NCBI GenBank assembly: GCA_003550445.1
Contig: PUKG01000217.1
Span: 1-12,888 of the forward strand
Direction of reading: 5' to 3'
Length of the DNA stretch: 12,888 nt
Source: Halobacteroidaceae bacterium
GTDB taxonomy: Bacteria > Bacillota > Halanaerobiia > B1SED10-174
Under the pieces are notes generated by a model. That model had not been told where the DNA came from. It saw only the letters and a list, made by a program, of their open reading frames with translations, and did no database searches. A program made the position numbers and the translations under genes. This document shows, in pieces, positions 6,384 to 12,062 of the stretch (position 1 is the stretch's first letter; every line of letters starts with the position of its first letter).

Positions 6384-6407
6384 AGAGGCTCCCGGAAGCC
6401 TCTTTTT
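6384..6407 (+). terminator. Rho-independent terminator of the EVE-HNH gene
   Basis: AGAGGCT (6384-6390) and AGCCTCT (6397-6403) form a perfect 7-bp stem around a 6-nt loop, with a TTTTT run from 6403 to 6407. It lies about 150 nt past the stop codon. Confidence 0.85.
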
Positions 6408-6577
6408 GATTTTGAGATAGGAGTTTTGAAGGGGTCCCTTTTTAGTAGAAATCTCTGATTTTTTGAGCAAAACTTAAGATGTTGCTAATCCATAGACAAA
6501 AAAGAATCCTAAAAACCTAGCCATTATCTCTGGTTGTGATGAAAGGCCCTTAATAAAAACAAAGGTTTGAAACAAGG

Positions 6578-6606
6578 TTGAATTTTTGGCAACAATTTGT
6601 TACAAT
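6578..6606 (+). promoter_or_regulatory. Promoter of the XRE-ImmA-PIN operon
   Basis: TTGAAT (6578-6583) and TACAAT (6601-6606) are 17 nt apart. Transcription would begin near 6613, about 50 nt before the XRE ATG. Confidence 0.65.
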
Positions 6607-6637
6607 CATGTTAAAGAAAAGAGTTAAGTGTAACAAA
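6591..6637. promoter_or_regulatory. Probable XRE operator: inverted repeats over the promoter
   Basis: TTTGTTACA (6596-6604), which overlaps the -10 box, is the exact inverse of TGTAACAAA (6629-6637). A second small palindrome, AACAA-T-TTGTT (6591-6601), overlaps the first half-site. Two half-sites flanking the transcription start just before a repressor gene suggest autorepression by the XRE protein. Confidence 0.5.
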
Positions 6638-6661
6638 AAGTTGATTTGAGAGGGGTTAAAT

Positions 6662-7021
6662 ATGACTAATGACTTGTTTCTGGAAATTGGAAAAAGATTA
6701 AGAGAGGCAAGGAAGGAATCAGGATTTTCTCAGGAACAAGCAGCCCAAGTAGCGGGTATTAACAGGGTAACACTCAGTTATTATGAAAAAGGAAAAAGAA
6801 AAATTGACCTATCAACACTTAAAGATTTAGCAACCTTTTACGGCTATTCCCTAGAGTATTTTACTGAAAAAGGAAAAAGCAATTCAGAGGAACCATTAAT
6901 GTTGGCGTTTAGGGCAGAGGATTTACAAGAAAGTGATTTAGAAATTGTTGCTTGGGCAAAAAGCTTTGTTCTTTCTGCATTGGAACTGGAAAAAATTCTA
7001 CAGAAAGGTGAGGGTTCTTAA
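6662..7021 (+). CDS. XRE/Cro-family repressor (ImmR/antitoxin type)
   Basis: The 119-residue protein has a typical N-terminal HTH (residues about 7-67): RLREARKESGFSQEQAAQVAGINRVTLSYYEKGKRKIDLSTLKDLATFY. It ends in a short C-terminal segment, EEPLMLAFRAEDLQESDLEIVAWAKSFVLSALELEKIL, of the kind that joins the HTH to the peptidase domain in fused XRE-COG2856 proteins. The pair here therefore looks like a split version of that fusion. GAGAGGGG (6648-6655) is 6 nt upstream of the ATG. The gene is first in a tight operon with the peptidase (starts 2 nt after its stop) and the PIN-like protein. Expected role is DNA-binding repression of its own promoter, relieved when the neighbouring protease cleaves or titrates it (known for ImmR/ImmA and DdrO/IrrE, inferred here). 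Confidence 0.88.
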   Translation: MTNDLFLEIGKRLREARKESGFSQEQAAQVAGINRVTLSYYEKGKRKIDLSTLKDLATFYGYSLEYFTEKGKSNSEEPLMLAFRAEDLQESDLEIVAWAKSFVLSALELEKILQKGEGS

Positions 7022-7022
7022 A

Positions 7023-7766
7023 GTGAAAGCAGAAACCTCTCCCAATGTAAAAGCATTGGAAACAAGAAATCAACTTGGATTAAGTTCGCATGAGCCTATT
7101 GATATTTTCAAGGTTCTAAAGTTTAAGGAAAATATATCTCTCGTTTTTCTTCCTTTTGAGGAAGAATCGAAAATTTCGGGGATGTTTCTAAAAAAGGATA
7201 AAGTCAAACTGATTTTAATTAATACTGCCAAAACCTTGGGACATCAAATTTTTACAGCTGCTCATGAATTCTACCACATCAAATATTCTTCAGGAAGAGA
7301 AGGTGGGGCCTGTAAAACGGGAGTTTTTGACCAAAAAACTGTCGAAGAGTTTCGAGCGGATCAATTTGCGGTGAACTTATTGCTCCCAAAAGAGGGTTTG
7401 GAATTTTATATTGAAAAAAGATTTGGGGAAAAAGCCCTTGAAATGGAAGAGATAATTGAGTTGGAAAATTATTTTAATGTTAGCCACAAGTGCATGATTT
7501 GGAGATTACAAGAAATTAACCGACTGGATAAAAAAAAGGCAGACCTATTTAAAGAAGGAGTAGTAAATGAAGCAAAAATGCTGGGTTTTCCAACAAAGAT
7601 TTATGAGCGCACTTTTGGATATGAAACGATGTCAGATGTTCCGAAAAAGGTAAAAAAAGCAAGGGAAAAAGGATTGATATCTAAAGGAAAAGCAAAAGAA
7701 TTTTTATTAAATTTTGGGTATTTTGAAATTGCTGAGGGGGTTCTCGACCATGAATTTGTGGATTGA
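7023..7766 (+). CDS. ImmA/IrrE-family (COG2856) zinc metallopeptidase
   Basis: From the GTG at 7023 the protein has 247 residues. H81-E82-F83-Y84-H85 is the HExxH zinc motif, preceded by HQIFTAA, and the third ligand is expected at E109 in EEFRADQFAVNLLLP, the family pattern. Residues about 165-247 form a helical, lysine-rich C-terminal extension ending DHEFVD. GGTGAGGG (7007-7014) inside the end of the XRE gene lies 8 nt before this GTG. The upstream ATG at 6945 falls inside the XRE gene and is rejected. ImmA/IrrE enzymes cut their cognate XRE repressors after DNA damage or cell signalling. The tight coupling makes the XRE protein the likely substrate and the downstream PIN-like gene the likely induced effector (inference). 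Confidence 0.88.
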   Translation: MKAETSPNVKALETRNQLGLSSHEPIDIFKVLKFKENISLVFLPFEEESKISGMFLKKDKVKLILINTAKTLGHQIFTAAHEFYHIKYSSGREGGACKTGVFDQKTVEEFRADQFAVNLLLPKEGLEFYIEKRFGEKALEMEEIIELENYFNVSHKCMIWRLQEINRLDKKKADLFKEGVVNEAKMLGFPTKIYERTFGYETMSDVPKKVKKAREKGLISKGKAKEFLLNFGYFEIAEGVLDHEFVD

Positions 7767-8349
7767 GGACCCTCACCTTGTTTTTGCAGACACAGACTTC
7801 ATTTCTTCTTTTTTAAGAGTGAATGAATTTGATTTTTTGATTGAATGTTTTGGAGAATTTTTTCGAGTTCCTCGGGAAGTTAGAGCGGAGTTAAAAATGA
7901 TGAAAATAAACCCCAGGTTTAAATCCTTTTGGGAGAGGTTTAGGGAATTTGAAAATGAAAACCCAGAAAAAATTATTGAAATTGAAGTTGGGAGTGAAAA
8001 AGAACGGCTCTTTAATTTTATAAAAAATGGTGATTTTTCGGGACAAATAATGGGGACAGGGGAGAGTGCGGCATTAACACATGCTATGGTTGAAAATGGA
8101 TCAATAGCGAGCAATAATTTAAGGGATGTAAAAAAATTTTGTGAGAGACAAAATATTTTAGTCATTTGTTCGGAACACATTTTAGTTTATGGATGTTTGC
8201 AAGGAATAGTAGAAAAGGAAGCAACGGAGAAAATTTGGGAGGATATGAAAAAAGTCCAAACATTACCCCGGGAGGACTTTTCAAAAATTCTCAAAAGGCA
8301 TTCCGATAGTATGCTATCATCATTGAAAAAAAGGGATTATAGGTCCTAA
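7750..8349 (+). CDS. PIN-like nuclease, putative effector or toxin of the XRE-ImmA operon
   Basis: The start is placed at the ATG at 7750 because GAGGGGG (7734-7740) is 9 nt upstream; this overlaps the peptidase gene by 17 nt, and the ATG at 7714 has no binding site. The 199-residue product shows PIN-like order: VFADTDFISSFL (D14, D16) at the start, VPREVRAEL (E47), GTGESAALTHA (E105), and IASNNLRDVKKFCERQNI (D126), followed by an alternating hydrophobic/helical end. PIN proteins are Mg-dependent RNases, often toxins. The usual Asp of the fourth motif (xxD) reads Asn here, with D126 three residues later as a possible substitute. The extra C-terminal helices (about 155-199) are basic. Function is inferred from pattern and context. 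A bidirectional terminator follows. Confidence 0.7.
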   Translation: MNLWIEDPHLVFADTDFISSFLRVNEFDFLIECFGEFFRVPREVRAELKMMKINPRFKSFWERFREFENENPEKIIEIEVGSEKERLFNFIKNGDFSGQIMGTGESAALTHAMVENGSIASNNLRDVKKFCERQNILVICSEHILVYGCLQGIVEKEATEKIWEDMKKVQTLPREDFSKILKRHSDSMLSSLKKRDYRS

Positions 8350-8552
8350 AAAGAAAATGCAATAAACTCAAACCTCCTAAACTAAAATCGTGCCAGTACA
8401 CCTCTAAACAATGAGTTCATTTTAAGGCAAATTCTTCTTTAACCAGTTCCAATAAATAGAAAAAAGATGGAATGGGATTAATTTAATTATTATTGGAGAA
8501 AGCTAGAAAAAAAGAGAATTTTTTCTCGAACCTAAAAAAAATGAAGAAACCA

Positions 8553-8595
8553 AAAGGCCTGATCGATTTCCCTTGGGAAATTTAATCAGGCCTTT
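8553..8595. terminator. Bidirectional terminator between convergent operons
   Basis: AAAGGCCTGAT (8553-8563) and ATCAGGCCTTT (8585-8595) form a perfect 11-bp stem. Inside it a second stem (atttcc/ggaaat) extends the hairpin. The plus side runs into attttaactttt; the minus side into T-rich sequence. It separates the PIN-like gene from the oppositely oriented hydrolase gene. The remainder of 8350-8672 holds no gene I can support. Confidence 0.8.
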
Positions 8596-8672
8596 ATTTT
8601 AACTTTTGATAGGCTATCTTTCAATGCAAAGCTTTTTTTGCCTAATCGGATTAATTTAAAAAAATTAACCCC

Positions 8673-8693
8673 AAAAACCAGCATATTCTGGTT
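8673..8693 (-). terminator. Short terminator hairpin at the end of the hydrolase gene
   Basis: On the minus strand AACCAG (8693-8688) and CTGGTT (8681-8676) enclose a 6-nt loop and are followed by T to 8673. The hairpin includes the stop codon of the hydrolase gene. The stem is short, and the stronger hairpin at 8553-8595 may be the main stop. Confidence 0.45.
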
Positions 8694-10320
8694 ACCCTTT
8701 TTTCTGTTCCGCGAAGTAGTTTTCGGCGGCATGCTTAAATGAATTTTTAATAAAAGAAATTGCTTTTTGGCTTATTTCAGCCTTTGGGCATACCTGTTCA
8801 AAAGCGTGATAACACCCTTTAAAAATTTGAAAATCAACTGGAATTCCCGCTGTTCTTAAGTTTTCTACATATTGGATAACCTCATCCCTAAAAGGTTCCA
8901 GTTCTCCAACAAAAGTTGCTGCTGGAGGGAGGTTGCTTAAATCTTTAGCCCGGGAAGGGGCAGCATAGTAAGGGACCTTTGCAGAACCAAACAAATCACC
9001 GAGATAAAGTTTCCAACAATTATAGTTAGATTTAGAGTTCCAAACCGGGGCATTATTATCTTTTGAAGAGTTGCTTGTCATCCTATCATCTATCATTGGG
9101 TAAAGGGGCATTTGAAAGGCAATCGCTACTTGTCTTTTATCCCTGGCATAAAGGGTAAGTGCAGCAGCCAATCCACCTCCCGCACTGTCTCCCCCTACCA
9201 TAAGCTGATCATCCCTTATTCCCAGTTTTTTTGCATTGGATTTCATCCATAAAAGGTTCTCATAACAGTCTTCAAGAGCGGCGGGATAGGGGGCTTCAGT
9301 TGACAAACGGTAGTCCGGGGCGATAACAACACATTTACTGGCCTCAATCAATCTATTTGCTGTTGTCCCTGCTTGTTCTGCACTTCCCAGGGCATAACCT
9401 CCCCCGTGTAACCAGAGAATACCAGGAACATTTTGAACGGGCTCTAAAGGTTTAAAAATACAAATGCGCAGTTGGGAACCATCTTTTCGGTTAATCCACT
9501 TTTCTTCCACCCGCATGTTACCCCTTTTTGCCTTTCCCCCCACTTTTTTAGGCATTTTACTTAAAAGCCGCAATCCGCTTTCAGTAAAAAGAATTTTGGG
9601 AATAATCCTCATTATTACCCCCATTGCTCTCAGGTCTTTCTCAATCATACTATTTTTAATATCCATGGTTTTATTTTGAAGAACCTCAGTACTCCTTCCC
9701 CGGATTGTAATGAAACCGTTCATAAGTAAATATGCTCCAACAATTATCGAACCACCAATATCAACATAAAAAGTTGCGGGGGCTTCAGGAGCTATAGTAA
9801 TGACTGCCAGTGCAAAGGTTACACAGCCGTCAACCAGGGATTTAGCCAGGTAAAGTTTGCTCTGTACAGCAAGTATGGCATCGGGTTTTTGGCTATTGAG
9901 TCTGCGGTAGCGTAGAAAAAACCAGGAGTTTACTACCGCTCCTAAAAAAGCAATAATAAGTCCCGGGATGACGTTTCCTCTTTCTGTAGCAGGGGAGAAA
10001 AGGGCTACAAAAATAATTGCAGTCCCCGAAAGGCACATTGCCGCTCCGACAAAAAAGTTAGCGGTTCTCTCAAGTTTTTCTTTGTACTCCTGATCAGGTT
10101 TTTCGCCTTTATGCAGAATCCGAAACACAACCAATGATACGATAATCGCGATTAATTCTGCTGTCCGACGAATAAAGTCTGCAAGTTGTGTAGATGAACG
10201 ACCAAAAAAAAGCGCTACCCCAACAACTATTGGGCCCGGAGAGCTCATTATTACTGAAGCTATGAGGGTGCGTTCTCCTTGTTTTGTTTTCAGTTTTTCA
10301 CACCCCCCATAAAAGAACAA
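8692..10320 (-). CDS. Fusion: CDF-like membrane domain + HSL-family alpha/beta hydrolase
   Basis: Residues about 19-205 contain six hydrophobic helices in the layout of the cation diffusion facilitator membrane domain: ...SSTQLADFIRRTAELIAII in helix 2, ...LYLAKSLVDGCVTFALAV in helix 5. The HxxxD metal ligands of helices 2 and 5 are replaced: R51/E55 and K160/D164. Residues about 270-535 are an Abhydrolase_3 (hormone-sensitive-lipase type) domain with HGGGY (305-309, oxyanion hole), GDSAGG (377-382, nucleophile S379), ELEPFRDE (E475/D479, acid) and GCYHAFE (H505). It is probably a membrane-tethered, cytoplasmic ester hydrolase; substrate unknown. The frame opens at TTG 10320 without a binding site. 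An in-frame CTG at 10293, 9 nt after GGGGGG (10308-10303), is a plausible start, so the true N-terminus is uncertain. It overlaps the end of the upstream kinase-like gene and is the last gene of the MarR operon. Confidence 0.82.
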   Translation of the reverse strand: MFFYGGCEKLKTKQGERTLIASVIMSSPGPIVVGVALFFGRSSTQLADFIRRTAELIAIIVSLVVFRILHKGEKPDQEYKEKLERTANFFVGAAMCLSGTAIIFVALFSPATERGNVIPGLIIAFLGAVVNSWFFLRYRRLNSQKPDAILAVQSKLYLAKSLVDGCVTFALAVITIAPEAPATFYVDIGGSIIVGAYLLMNGFITIRGRSTEVLQNKTMDIKNSMIEKDLRAMGVIMRIIPKILFTESGLRLLSKMPKKVGGKAKRGNMRVEEKWINRKDGSQLRICIFKPLEPVQNVPGILWLHGGGYALGSAEQAGTTANRLIEASKCVVIAPDYRLSTEAPYPAALEDCYENLLWMKSNAKKLGIRDDQLMVGGDSAGGGLAAALTLYARDKRQVAIAFQMPLYPMIDDRMTSNSSKDNNAPVWNSKSNYNCWKLYLGDLFGSAKVPYYAAPSRAKDLSNLPPAATFVGELEPFRDEVIQYVENLRTAGIPVDFQIFKGCYHAFEQVCPKAEISQKAISFIKNSFKHAAENYFAEQKKG

Positions 10321-10996
10321 GGGGGGTCATGATTGCTGCTGCTGTAAATGGACAGGTAAGGGTATCCATGCCATTCTTTGTATATAACTCAACGATTGAA
10401 GTTCCGGCTGCAGTTAATAAGGCAATTGGGACGTACCCATACCAGTCCAGGGAACCGTATGCAAACAAAACCACCAGGACGGAAACAAAGGAAACCCCAA
10501 ACATTGCCAGAGTTCCTTCAAGGGTTTTCTTTCCTTCAATATAATATTGCCCAAATTTTTTCCCTACCAATGCTGCTGCCAGGTCACCTAAACCCCAGGC
10601 AAGGACGGAGGCAATAACCAAAAATTTTAATCCCAAAAAACCCCAGCAAAAGCCAATCAAAATAGCAAACATACTGAAAGCCACGATCATGCTTCTCTTA
10701 ATTTCTCCCCTTTTTCGCTCTATGAGGAGTTTAGAAAAACCAGGAATCGGCTCAGCAAAGAAAAGAATGGGGAAAGCCACTGCCATAAATCCAAGGGCTG
10801 CAATTGCTGATAGCCACCAGGTTTCAAACCCATATGTCAGGAGGAAAATTGAGCCCAATAAGATGAGGTGCAAAATTTTGCGGAAGATTTCTCTGGGTAA
10901 GGCTACAAAGTGGCGGAGAGTAAGTGCTCCGGTCAGACATATTGCAAAATATCCAATTAATATCCCGAAACCAGTTGCAAGCTCAAGATACATCAT
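10298..10996 (-). CDS. Dolichol/phytol kinase-like membrane protein (CTP-transferase superfamily)
   Basis: The 232-residue protein is almost wholly hydrophobic, with about seven membrane helices. It carries the motifs shared by dolichol kinase, phytol kinase (VTE5) and phosphatidate cytidylyltransferase-like proteins: R39-K40-x2-H43 (FRKILHL), W-x-LGDLAAALVGKKFG (134-149), EGKKTLEG (154-161) and a late VELYTKNGMDTLTCP (202-216). These enzymes use CTP or a related donor to phosphorylate an isoprenoid or lipid alcohol in the membrane. The lipid here is not known. The ATG overlaps the MarR stop codon (ATGA, 4 nt), showing translational coupling; GGGGG lies 4 nt upstream. Alternatives: an undecaprenol/farnesol-type kinase or a diacylglycerol kinase of the DGK1 type. 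Confidence 0.78.
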   Translation of the reverse strand: MMYLELATGFGILIGYFAICLTGALTLRHFVALPREIFRKILHLILLGSIFLLTYGFETWWLSAIAALGFMAVAFPILFFAEPIPGFSKLLIERKRGEIKRSMIVAFSMFAILIGFCWGFLGLKFLVIASVLAWGLGDLAAALVGKKFGQYYIEGKKTLEGTLAMFGVSFVSVLVVLFAYGSLDWYGYVPIALLTAAGTSIVELYTKNGMDTLTCPFTAAAIMTPLVLLWGV

Positions 10997-11430
10997 CTTT
11001 CCCCCTGGGATTTAAGATTTTCAGCGACTCGTTTTAACAAAGATTCAACCTGAATAAATTCTTCATCCGCTATACCTTCCCTTACCTGGACATAAAGCTC
11101 ATCGTAAATTTCCTTAATTTCCTCCCCAACCGAGAAAGCTTTTTCTGTAAGGGTAACATTAAAAGCCCTTTTATCGGAATTATTGCGGACCCGGATGACG
11201 TATCCTTTAGATTCCAGAGAAGCAACCGTCCGCGATACGGCAGCCTTTCCTTTATCAAGTTGTTCTGCAAGTTGTTCCTGCTGAAGGTTATTGCTTCCTG
11301 TAAGTAGGAGAAAGAGTAAATCGCCTTCTGCCCCGGATAGGTTTAATGGTTCAAGCTCGGTATCTATGATTTGTCGGGCCAGGCGCAAAATCTCTTTCAT
11401 GTCCAACCAAATTTTTCGAATTAGCAGCAT
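10993..11430 (-). CDS. MarR-family transcriptional regulator
   Basis: From the ATG at 11430 the protein has 145 residues (MLLIRKIWLDMKEILRLARQ...). It has a MarR winged helix: LSGAEGDLLFLLLTGSNN, then NLQQEQLAEQLDKGKAAVSRTVASLESKGYVIRVRNNSDKR with recognition helix and wing, and helical dimerisation ends. The start is chosen because GGGGTG lies 8 nt upstream; a GTG at 11439 is possible but has its GGGG only 1 nt away. A perfect 24-bp palindrome 37 bp upstream overlaps the -35 box of its promoter, so the protein very probably represses its own operon. The inducing ligand is unknown; given the downstream genes, a lipid or membrane-active compound is a fair guess (inference). Confidence 0.88.
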   Translation of the reverse strand: MLLIRKIWLDMKEILRLARQIIDTELEPLNLSGAEGDLLFLLLTGSNNLQQEQLAEQLDKGKAAVSRTVASLESKGYVIRVRNNSDKRAFNVTLTEKAFSVGEEIKEIYDELYVQVREGIADEEFIQVESLLKRVAENLKSQGER

Positions 11431-11455
11431 TGACCTCACACCCCATTTTCATATA

Positions 11456-11484
11456 ATTATATGGGGAAATAGTTGACGCGTCAA
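11456..11484 (-). promoter_or_regulatory. Promoter of the MarR operon
   Basis: On the minus strand TTGACG (11484-11479) and an exact TATAAT (11461-11456) are separated by 17 nt. The start would be near 11449, giving a leader of about 19 nt to the ATG at 11430. Confidence 0.8.
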
Positions 11485-11490
11485 CTATTT
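11467..11490. promoter_or_regulatory. MarR operator, perfect 24-bp palindrome
   Basis: The half-site AAATAGTTGACG (11467-11478) is followed directly by its exact inverse complement (11479-11490). It covers the whole -35 box of the minus-strand promoter, and a mirror TTGACG faces the plus strand (11473-11478). Size and symmetry fit a MarR dimer site. Confidence 0.8.
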
Positions 11491-11541
11491 TTGCGATTTT
11501 CCCCTGTTTTAGTCATTTGACAGACCCCAAAAAGGAGACCA

Positions 11542-11775
11542 ATGGACAAAAAAATTAGTAATCCTTTAATATTATTTTCAACCTGGAAACCTATTACTCA
11601 AAGACAGATCAATTTTTCCCGGAGGAGATTAAAAACCTTTCATAAACCATTAATCCAATATTTTGGAGTTAACACTAAAGAGCAGGACAAGTTTCTTTGT
11701 AAGGAAAGAGAAATTGAGGTAGATAGGGGATTAAGGATTAAACCCGAGCAGAATAACTTAAAGGCAAGATGGTGA
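11542..11775 (+). CDS. Hypothetical 77-residue ORF, possibly truncated by TGA
   Basis: AAAGGAG (11531-11537) lies 4 nt before the ATG. The product (MDKKISNPLILFSTWKPITQ...) is basic, without signal peptide, membrane helix or known motif. It ends in TGA at 11773-11775; beyond that the same frame stays open for 37 more codons (RNLAKIPGSLTKIIKTRK..., TAG at 11887-11889). That may reflect a decayed longer gene or chance. The mirror TTGACG of the MarR operator faces this ORF, but no good -10 box follows it. Its status as a gene is doubtful. Confidence 0.3.
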   Translation: MDKKISNPLILFSTWKPITQRQINFSRRRLKTFHKPLIQYFGVNTKEQDKFLCKEREIEVDRGLRIKPEQNNLKARW

Positions 11776-11889
11776 AGAAATTTGGCTAAAATACCGGGTT
11801 CTTTAACCAAGATTATTAAAACCAGGAAAATTTTCCGTCGGATTTTGTTCTTAAGATTGGTTAAAACTGCTTTTGTTAAGCTTAAATAG

Positions 11890-12043
11890 GAGGAAGAAAG
11901 CAATTTATAGCGAATACAAATAGTGGGATGTGAAAAAATATTTTTTACAAAAGGAATTTGAAAATAATTTAAGAAGTTAGTGATGGGATTTGTTTGCAGA
12001 AGAACCCTATAGCTAATTTGAAAAACAGGAATTTAGATTGATT
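11890..12043. other. Spacer before the InlB-repeat gene, nothing supported
   Basis: The stretch is AT-rich with several short stops in every frame. GGAGGAAG at about 11890 is not followed by a start codon at usable spacing. No convincing -35/-10 pair or hairpin was found, so the promoter of the next gene is unresolved. Confidence 0.4.
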
Positions 12044-12062
12044 GGAGGTACATAGTATCATT

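Noticed and set aside
6945..7022. Peptidase start at ATG 6945
   Set aside because: It lies inside the XRE gene in another frame with no binding site; GTG 7023 has GGTGAGGG at 8 nt and gives the usual family start.
7714..7749. PIN-like start at ATG 7714
   Set aside because: No binding site, and it would add a segment overlapping the peptidase; ATG 7750 has GAGGGGG at 9 nt.
7773..8180. Minus-strand 135-codon frame
   Set aside because: It lies entirely within the PIN-like gene on the opposite strand, with low-complexity Ser/Phe-rich translation: a shadow.
10284..11015. Plus-strand frames antisense to the kinase-like gene
   Set aside because: They mirror a membrane-protein gene with clear motifs; the products are basic and unrecognisable.
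11640..11903. Minus-strand 87-codon frame
   Set aside because: No binding site or recognisable product; its hydrophobic composition arises from the complement of an AT-rich, lysine-rich region.
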